Assembly: GCF_900103985.1 (NCBI RefSeq)
Contig: NZ_FNIE01000005.1
Location: 372,001-436,000, forward strand
Origin: Actinacidiphila guanduensis
Lineage (GTDB): Bacteria > Actinomycetota > Actinomycetes > Streptomycetales > Streptomycetaceae
Direction of reading: 5' to 3'
DNA length: 64,000 nt
Shown here: one piece after another, positions 58,150 to 64,000 of the stretch
Layout: each line of letters begins with the position of its first letter
How positions within the stretch are numbered: the stretch's first letter is position 1
Made by a program: the position numbers and the translations under genes
Notes under the pieces: generated by a model
What the model saw: the letters and a program-made list of their open reading frames with translations, nothing else
The model's database searches: none
What the model was told of the DNA's origin: nothing

Positions 58150-59451
58150 ATGGCAGCGCGGCGGTACGGCAGGCGGATTCGCAGGGGAGTGGCGGGGACG
58201 GCGGTGGCGGCCGCGGCGATGGCCGCGCTCGGTGCCTCGCAGGCGCCCGGCCTCATCCAGGTCGCGCACGCGGCCTCGCAGGACCACGGCGGGCAGGACC
58301 AGCAGGCGCAGGACCCCGCGTCCACCGGTCCCGCGATCGACGGCGACTCCCCCTACGTCACGCAGGTGCCGCCGCTGAACAGCCCGGCCGGCCCGCTCGC
58401 GCCCACCACCGGCGGGGGCGGCGCCACCGTCACCGTGCCCGGCAGCGGCGCGAGCCTGCCCACCACCGTGCTCGCCGCCTACCAGCGGGCGCAGGACACC
58501 ATCGCGCAGAGCGACCCCGGCTGCCACCTGCCCTGGGAACTGCTCGCCGCCATCGGCCAGGTCGAGTCCGGCCAGGCGCGCGGCGGCGCGGTCGACGCCA
58601 ACGGCACCACGTACCAGCCGATCCTCGGCCCCGTGCTCAACGGCAACGGCTTCGCGGACATCACCGACACCGACGGCGGCAAGTACGACGGGGACCCGGT
58701 CCACGACCGGGCGGTCGGGCCCATGCAGTTCATCCCCTCCACCTGGGCCACCTGGGGTGTGGACGGCAACGGGGACGGTGTCGCCGACCCCAACAACATC
58801 TACGACGCCGCACTCGCCGCCGGGCACTACCTGTGCGCCGACGGGCGGGACCTGGCGGTGCCGGCCGAGATGGACAAGGCGATCCTGGGCTACAACCACT
58901 CCCAGGCGTACCTGAACCTGGTGCGGGCCTGGTACGACCACTTCCGCAAGGGCGGCGCGGTCTCCGTGCCCGACAAGCCCGGTCACGGCGCGGGTGTCAC
59001 CATCCCGCTGCCGCCCGCCGGCTCCACGCCGAGCAGTAGTCCGACCAAGGGCGGTACGCCCACGGGGACGCCCAAGCCGACCAAGACCTCCGGCGGTTCG
59101 ATCACGACCCCGACGCCGACGACGAGCCCCACGGGCACGCCGACCACCAGCCCGACCGGTGGCGGCGGCACGACCACCCCGCCGCCCACCTCCGGCGACC
59201 CCACGACGACCCCGCCGACCTCCCCGACTTCGGGCGACCCGACCACGACGCCGCCCACCGGCGACCCCACGGACCCGGGCTGCCCCACCGCCACCCAGAC
59301 CCCCACCGACGGCGGCACGGTCTCCCCGTCCCCGACCGACACGGCGACGGCGACGGGCGATCCCACGACGACGCCGGACCCGTGCGGCACGGACACGCCG
59401 ACGCCGGATCCTTCGGACACGGCCGGAGCCGTCACCGGCGGTGCGCTGTAA
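58150..59451 (+). CDS. Secreted lytic transglycosylase with Thr/Pro-rich tail
   Basis: A 433-residue exported peptidoglycan lytic transglycosylase. The twin-basic N-terminus (AARRYGRRIRRGVAGTAVAA) and hydrophobic stretch end near VAHAAS. The SLT_2-type catalytic domain (~105-285) has WELLAAIGQVESGQARGG, with the catalytic Glu in VES, VGPMQFIPSTWATWG, and DGNGDGVADPNNIYDAA, an EF-hand-like loop inside the fold. The last ~140 residues are Thr/Pro/Ser repeats (GDPTTTPPTS, TPTTSPTG), probably a wall-spanning and possibly O-mannosylated region. ATG 58150 has a GGGAGGGA site. It cleaves glycan strands during wall growth. Confidence 0.88.
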   Translation: MAARRYGRRIRRGVAGTAVAAAAMAALGASQAPGLIQVAHAASQDHGGQDQQAQDPASTGPAIDGDSPYVTQVPPLNSPAGPLAPTTGGGGATVTVPGSGASLPTTVLAAYQRAQDTIAQSDPGCHLPWELLAAIGQVESGQARGGAVDANGTTYQPILGPVLNGNGFADITDTDGGKYDGDPVHDRAVGPMQFIPSTWATWGVDGNGDGVADPNNIYDAALAAGHYLCADGRDLAVPAEMDKAILGYNHSQAYLNLVRAWYDHFRKGGAVSVPDKPGHGAGVTIPLPPAGSTPSSSPTKGGTPTGTPKPTKTSGGSITTPTPTTSPTGTPTTSPTGGGGTTTPPPTSGDPTTTPPTSPTSGDPTTTPPTGDPTDPGCPTATQTPTDGGTVSPSPTDTATATGDPTTTPDPCGTDTPTPDPSDTAGAVTGGAL

Positions 59452-60015
59452 CTCTGTTACGGGGTTCCGACCCGTCTGCGGGGTTCCCCCGCGCCCCGGA
59501 CCGTCCGCCGGTGGGTGGTTGCTCGCGCAGTTCCTCCCCCCAGAGCTTCGCCTGGGGGTACCCCCAGCGCCCCTGCGGCAACTGGGGTGCCCCGACCTCG
59601 CCGTTGCCGGTCGCAGCCTGTCGTGGGCTGGTCGCGCAGTTCCTCGCGCCCCTTCGGGGACGCGGCTGCCCCTGCTGCGCCGTTGCCGGGCGCGGGCCGG
59701 TGGTCTCTTCTCGCGCAGTTCCTCGCGCCCCTGCGGCAACTGGGGTGGTCCGGCCTCGCCGTTGCCGGTCGCAGCCTGTCGTGGGCTGGTCGCGCAGTTC
59801 CTCGCGCCCCTTCGGGGACGCGGCTGCCCCTGCTGCGCCGTTGCCGGGCGCGGGCCGGTGGTCTCTTCTCGCGCAGTTCCTCGCGCCCCTGCGGCAACTG
59901 GGGTGGCCCGACCTCGCCGTTGCCGGTCGCAGCAGGCCGTGGGCTGGTCGCGCAGTTCCCCGCGCCCCTTCGGGGACGCTCAGCCGTGGGTGGTCGGGCG
60001 CGCAGTTGCTTGCGG
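59452..60015. repeat. 158-bp tandem repeat built from the dispersed family
   Basis: A unit starting ACTGGGGTG at 59581, 59739 and 59897 has an exact 158-bp period. The first two copies are nearly identical and the third is cut off after about 85 bp. Each full unit holds two inverse cores (TCGCGCAGTTCCTCGCGCCC), one with TTCGGGGACGCGGCTGCC and one with TGCGGCA. The exact inverse 20-mer of the family is at 59949-59968. The first ~120 bp carry the CCCAGAGCTTCGCCTGGGGG module. No gene is present; it separates convergent genes and may act as a terminator. Confidence 0.88.
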
Positions 60016-60030
60016 GCCTTTGGGGGCGGG

Positions 60031-62622
60031 CTAGGTGTTCTGTTCGGGGTGGTCGGGCCAGGGGTGTTTGGGGTAGCGGCCGCGGAGGTCGGCGCGGACG
60101 GCTCGGTAGCCGTGGTGCCAGAAGGAGGGGAGGTCGGAGGTGACGGCGGCGGGGCGGCCGGCGGGGGAGAGCAGGTGGAGGAGGACGGGCTCGCCGGCGA
60201 TCCGCGGGGTCTCGTGGAGGCCGAAGAACTCCTGGAGCTTCGCGGCCAGTACGGGCCGCTCGCCGCTGTAGTCGACGCGGACCCGGGCCCCGCCCGGCAG
60301 GGCGATGCGCTCGGGAACGAGTTCGGCGAAACGGGCCGCGTCACCAGTCGCCCACGGCAGCAGCCGCTGCAAGGCGTTGGCCGCGTCGATCCGTTCGAGG
60401 TCGGATCGCCTTCTGGCGGCGGCGAGTTCGGGGCCCAGCCACTCGGGCGCGCGCTCCAGCAGCGCCTCCTCGGAGACGTCCGGCCACGCCCCGCCGAGCA
60501 CGCGGTGGGCGAACGCCATCCGCATGCGCAGCTCCTGGGCGCCGCGGGACCACCGCAGCAGACCCGTTCCCTCGCCGCGCAGCCCGGTGAGGAGCGCTTC
60601 CCGCACGGCTTCGGGATTCGGTGAGCGCAACGGCACCGTGCTCAACTCGACCGCGCCGAGCCGCTGTACGGACCTCGCGACCACGTCGCCGTCCCGCCAG
60701 ACCACTTCCTCGTACGCCTCCAGGAAGCTGCCCGCGGCCTCCCGGGCGGTCGCCTGGTCCACCACCGCGGCCACCCGTACCCGAGCGCTCACCCGGCCCG
60801 CCCCGCGGTCCGCCACCGCCACGGCGATCCACTCCGCGTCCCCCAGCCCGCCGCCCGCCACCTCCGCGGCCGTCCCGCCGACCATCACGTACGCGCCGGG
60901 CCCGCGCCGCCGCGCCACCCGCTCCGGAAACGCCAGCGCGGCCACGAGCCCGGCCGCGGCATCGTCCCCGAACCCCGTACGGGCACTGCCACTTCGACCG
61001 TCCCGTGAGTTCCCCGCGCGAACTTCCCCGCGTCCGGAGCCCGGGGCCCTGCCGTCCGCCGGTGCCTCGCCCTCCGTACCCCCCTCGGTGATCGCGTGCG
61101 CGTGCCCCGGTTGCCCGCCTTGCGCGCTCAACGCGGCCTGCAGGCGGCGGGATTCGGTGCGCCAGCGGGGTGCGTAGGAGTCGGTGGCGCGGCGGGCGGT
61201 GCGCCAGGCCGTGGCGAGGTCGGGGCCGTAGGAGGAGGGGAGCTCCTCGGAGAGGAGGGCGGTGACCTCGGCGGCTCGGGCGGGACCGACGTGGGGGGCC
61301 GCGTCCAGGAGGGCGCGGGCGAGGCGGGGATGGACGCCGAGGCCGGCAAGGCGGCGGCCTCGCGTGGTGACGCGGCCGGCCGCGTCGGTCGCGCCCAGCT
61401 GCCGCAGGGTCGCGCGGGCCGCGGCCAGGGCCCCGGGCGGCGGCGGGTCGAGGAGAGCGAGCCCTTCGGCGGCAGGGTCGCCCCAGATCGCGGCCTGCAG
61501 GGCGAAGGGCGTGAGGTCGGCGAGCGCGATCTCGGGGGAGGGGCGGCGGGCCAGCCGCGCGTGTTCGGCCTCGCTCCAGCAGCGCAGCACCGTACCCGGG
61601 CCCTCCCGCCCGGCCCGGCCCGCACGCTGCTCCGCGGCCGCCCGCGAGACCCGTACGGTGGCGAGCGCGCCGAGCCCGCGGGCGTGGTCCATCCGCGGTT
61701 CGCGGGCGAGCCCGGAGTCGACCACGACCCGTACGCCCGGCACGGTCAGGCTCGACTCGGCGACGGAAGTGGCCAGCAGCACCCGGCGGTCGGCGCCCGG
61801 GGCGAGCGCGGCGTCCTGGACGGCGGCGGGCGCGCGGCCGTGCACCTGCAGGACGTCGACGCCGAGCCCGCCCAGCGTGCCCGCCACGCGCGCGATCTCG
61901 CCCGCGCCGGGCAGGAAGCACAGCACGTCGCCCTCGTACGAGCGCAGCGCCTCGCGGACGGTGGCGGCCACGTGGTCCAGCAGCGCGGGGTCCACGCGCA
62001 TGCCGTGCGGCGGCCGTACCGGGCGCGACGGCGGCGCCCACCGTACGGCCACCGGGTGCAGGGTGCCCTCGGCGGCCACCACCGGGCCCCCGACCAGCGC
62101 GGACCACGCGCCCGTGTCGGTGGTCGCGGAGGCGGCGACCAGCCGCAGGTCGGGGCGGAGCACGGACCGTACGTCCAGCAGGAAGGCCATCGCGGTGTCG
62201 GCGTCCAGGTGCCGCTCGTGGCACTCGTCGAGCAGCACCGCGGCGACCCCGGCCAACTCCTGGTCCCGCTGGAGCCGTTGGAGCAGCACGCCGGTGGTGA
62301 CGACCTCGACGGCGGTACGGGCGGAGACCTTGCGCTCACCGCGTACGGTGAACCCGACCGTCTCGCCCACGGGTTCGCCCAGCAGCCAGGCCATTCGCCG
62401 TGCCGCCGCCCGCGCGGCCATCCGGCGCGGCTCGGCCACCAGCACCCGCCCGGCGAAGGCGTCGGCGAGCAGCAGCGGCACCAGCGTCGTCTTGCCGGTG
62501 CCCGGCGGCGCCGCCAGCACGGCCGCGCCCTGATCACCCAGCGCCCCCAGCAGCGCGGGCACCACCCCGGCCACGGGCAGCGCGTGCCCCTCGGCCCGGA
62601 CGCGCCCACCGATCCCGCTCAC
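60031..62622 (-). CDS. hrpB: ATP-dependent helicase HrpB
   Basis: An 863-residue DEAH/RHA-type helicase of the HrpB family. Walker A with K44 is AAPPGTGKTTLV, motif Ia AEPRRMAARAAARRMA, and the motif II box reads DECH in LLDECHERHLDADTA. Motif III is SATTD; motifs V/VI are LLATSVAESSLTVPGV and QRAGRAGREGPG. The C-terminal HrpB domain (~650-860) ends in FWHHGYRAVRADLRGRYPKHPWP. The precise role is poorly known; other members unwind RNA or affect fimbriae. GTG 62622 is chosen for the GGGAGGGG before it; upstream sequence in frame is Ala/Gly/Cys-rich and unlike protein. Confidence 0.93.
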   Translation of the reverse strand: MSGIGGRVRAEGHALPVAGVVPALLGALGDQGAAVLAAPPGTGKTTLVPLLLADAFAGRVLVAEPRRMAARAAARRMAWLLGEPVGETVGFTVRGERKVSARTAVEVVTTGVLLQRLQRDQELAGVAAVLLDECHERHLDADTAMAFLLDVRSVLRPDLRLVAASATTDTGAWSALVGGPVVAAEGTLHPVAVRWAPPSRPVRPPHGMRVDPALLDHVAATVREALRSYEGDVLCFLPGAGEIARVAGTLGGLGVDVLQVHGRAPAAVQDAALAPGADRRVLLATSVAESSLTVPGVRVVVDSGLAREPRMDHARGLGALATVRVSRAAAEQRAGRAGREGPGTVLRCWSEAEHARLARRPSPEIALADLTPFALQAAIWGDPAAEGLALLDPPPPGALAAARATLRQLGATDAAGRVTTRGRRLAGLGVHPRLARALLDAAPHVGPARAAEVTALLSEELPSSYGPDLATAWRTARRATDSYAPRWRTESRRLQAALSAQGGQPGHAHAITEGGTEGEAPADGRAPGSGRGEVRAGNSRDGRSGSARTGFGDDAAAGLVAALAFPERVARRRGPGAYVMVGGTAAEVAGGGLGDAEWIAVAVADRGAGRVSARVRVAAVVDQATAREAAGSFLEAYEEVVWRDGDVVARSVQRLGAVELSTVPLRSPNPEAVREALLTGLRGEGTGLLRWSRGAQELRMRMAFAHRVLGGAWPDVSEEALLERAPEWLGPELAAARRRSDLERIDAANALQRLLPWATGDAARFAELVPERIALPGGARVRVDYSGERPVLAAKLQEFFGLHETPRIAGEPVLLHLLSPAGRPAAVTSDLPSFWHHGYRAVRADLRGRYPKHPWPDHPEQNT

Positions 62623-62905
62623 CGCGCCCCTCCCGAACGCCGCCCCGCAAGCACCCGCCGCCGCGCGGCCCGCGTCCGCCCGACAGCCACACCGACCGGC
62701 CTCACCGCGCACCCGCCAAGTGCCGTTCCACGGATGTGCGGCCCCGCAGAAGCAGCGTGCGTGGCCGGAGCCCCGCGCGTCCGCCCGCGGTCACCGGGTA
62801 CCGCACGGGTGCGGTGCCGCAAGCACCCCGCTGCGCACGGGCCGTCCGCGTGCGCGACGCCTCGCGCACACGTGGCATCCCCGGGCCGCGCCGCAGGCAC
62901 CCGGC

Positions 62906-63745
62906 TCATTCCGACGTGCACACGAAGATCGCCGTGCCCGGGAGGAGGGCGCCGCGGAGGGGGGACCAGCCGCCCCAGTCCTGGGTGTTCCAGGACGGCC
63001 ACTCGGGCTCCACGAGGTCCACCAGGCGCAGGCCCGCGGCCGTGATCTCGCGGACGCGGTCGCCCAGGGTGCGGTGGTGCTCGACGTAGACGGCGAGGCC
63101 GCGGTCGTCCTGCTCGACGTACGGGGTGCGGTCGAAGTAGGAGGAGACGGCCGTCAGGCCCTCGGGCCCCGGTTCGTCGGGGAAGGCCCAGCGCACGGGG
63201 TGGGTGACGGAGAAGACCCAGCGGCCGCCGGGCCGCAGCACCCGGGCCACCTCGCGGTGCACGCGCGCGGTGTCGGCGACGAAGGGCAGCGCGCCGTAGG
63301 CGGAGCAGACGACGTCGAAGGAGCCGTCGGCGAAGGGCAGCGTGCCGGCGTCGGCCTGCACCAGCGAAAGCCCCCGGGCACCGCCGGCCGCGTCGTCGGC
63401 CTTGGCGGCGTCATCGAGGCGCCGCGCATGCTGCAATTGCCGGTGCGAGAGGTCGAGTGCGACCGGCCGGGCGCCCTGGGCGGCAAGCCACCGCGAGCAC
63501 TGGGCGGCGCCCGCGCCGATCTCCAGCACGTCGCGGCCCTTGAGGGAGTCCGCCGGGCCGAGCAGGCCGGCCTCGGCCTCGTCCAGCCCCTCCGGGCCCC
63601 ACACGAAGCGGGCGTCGCCCAGGAAGTCGCCGTGCTCGCGCTGGTACTCGTCGGCGTTGCGGTCCCACCAGCGGCGGTTGGCCCGGCTGCTCTCGCGGGC
63701 GCCGGCGCTGCGCCGGGTGGCCTCGGGTTCGGGTCCTTGGATCAT
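62906..63745 (-). CDS. Class I SAM-dependent methyltransferase
   Basis: A 279-residue methyltransferase (methyltransferase_11 type). Motif I is DVLEIGAGAAQCSRWLAAQG, the acidic Asp follows in ARPVALDLSHRQL, and later motifs are LVQADAGTLPFADGSFDVVCS and LRPGGRWVFSVTHPVRW. The N-terminal ~45 residues (RRWWDRNADEYQREHGDFLG) are typical of a family found in many actinobacteria. The substrate is unknown. It is divergent from whatever gene the promoter at 63837 serves. A hairpin near 62797-62818 lies downstream. Confidence 0.9.
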   Translation of the reverse strand: MIQGPEPEATRRSAGARESSRANRRWWDRNADEYQREHGDFLGDARFVWGPEGLDEAEAGLLGPADSLKGRDVLEIGAGAAQCSRWLAAQGARPVALDLSHRQLQHARRLDDAAKADDAAGGARGLSLVQADAGTLPFADGSFDVVCSAYGALPFVADTARVHREVARVLRPGGRWVFSVTHPVRWAFPDEPGPEGLTAVSSYFDRTPYVEQDDRGLAVYVEHHRTLGDRVREITAAGLRLVDLVEPEWPSWNTQDWGGWSPLRGALLPGTAIFVCTSE

Positions 63746-63836
63746 CGCGGCAGTCGTCGTACTCTCTGAAGAGACAAGCGATCGGGTGGCTTGCGCCGGT
63801 TCGGTCCGATATGCGCTTGGTATGCCTCTTCGTGCA

Positions 63837-63865
63837 TTGACCGTGCCCGGCTGCCCCCGTATGCT
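63837..63865 (+). promoter_or_regulatory. Vegetative-type promoter reading out of the window
   Basis: TTGACC (63837-63842), a 17-nt spacer and TATGCT (63860-63865) make the best sigma-70-class promoter seen in the window. It points right, away from the methyltransferase. From remembered synteny the gene outside could be rpsA (ribosomal protein S1); that is inference. Confidence 0.7.
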
Positions 63866-64000
63866 ACAAGTTGCGCTGCGAGCCTGCGCGCCTCGGACGG
63901 AGCAGGCCGCGCTCGAATCTGTTGGGACCCTCGGTCGCGCGACTTCCGGGTCGCGGCCTCCTCGGTCGGCAGGAACGAAACCGGCTCCCGGCGTAGCAGT
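63866..64000 (+). other. Untranslated leader at the right edge
   Basis: At least 125 nt follow the promoter with no clear start codon plus ribosome site before the edge. CGCGCGACTTCCGGGTCGCGGC-type inverted sequence (CGCGAC/GTCGCG, about 63936-63955) can form a hairpin. This is consistent with a structured leader of a ribosomal or other highly expressed gene. Confidence 0.35.

Overview
The window looks like a core-chromosome segment of a Streptomyces or close streptomycete. The DNA is very GC-rich with almost only G/C in third codon positions. The his/trp layout is actinobacterial: a dual-function priA, no trpF, and a trpM-like ORF before trpB. Other markers are the HGxxPAAW and DUF2752 membrane proteins, an ANTAR response regulator, two TTA (bldA-type) codons, and dispersed GC-rich intergenic repeats of a kind I associate with Streptomyces. 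From memory, the order his-trp-lgt-glt-pyk-liv-polA-(rpsA) matches the S. coelicolor SCO2054 to SCO1998 neighbourhood; no alignment was run.

Layout: (1) 1-1351, the start of a beta-helix membrane protein carrying a TTA codon. (2) 1629-7507, the operon hisD-hisC-hisB-(50-aa membrane ORF)-hisH-priA-ridA-hisF. (3) 7514-11582, an accessory block: SDR and TetR genes divergent around twin palindromes, a methyltransferase, a TIGR03085 protein, a 175-bp MITE-like element and a proline-rich membrane protein. (4) 11719-21587, hisI, trpE, a secreted sedolisin, a Trp-linked membrane protein, two small membrane proteins, trpC, trpM and trpBA. (5) 22049-25287, a DsbA-like protein, lgt and a VIT/CCC1 transporter. 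(6) 25732-31753, gltBD with a GlnR-like site and a strong terminator. (7) 32114-36658, an unknown secreted protein, an HEVTH peptidase with a zinc ribbon, and aminopeptidase N. (8) 37519-42315, a DesA-like decarboxylase plus DesB-like N-hydroxylase without desC or desD, convergent with a Tat-exported 5'-nucleotidase. (9) 42552-50247, pyk and a five-gene branched-chain amino acid ABC operon. (10) 50434-52597, the ANTAR regulator, an unusual tRNA with a leucine anticodon on a class I body, an HTH-LAGLIDADG gene with a TTA codon, and a thioesterase. (11) 52611-63745, a YdeP-type molybdoenzyme, polA, a lytic transglycosylase, a tandem repeat block, hrpB and a methyltransferase. A vegetative promoter then fires out of the right edge.

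Most of the window is amino-acid metabolism. PriA joins the his and trp pathways. Glutamate synthase supplies the amino donor for HisC and, through glutamine, for HisH and the trp amidotransferase (encoded elsewhere). The Liv system imports branched-chain amino acids. The least ordinary parts are the odd tRNA with its HTH-LAGLIDADG neighbour, the orphan decarboxylase/N-hydroxylase pair, the MITE-like element sitting in a promoter, the zinc-ribbon peptidase, and the dispersed and tandem intergenic repeats. No rRNA, CRISPR array, prophage, transposase gene or complete biosynthetic cluster was seen.
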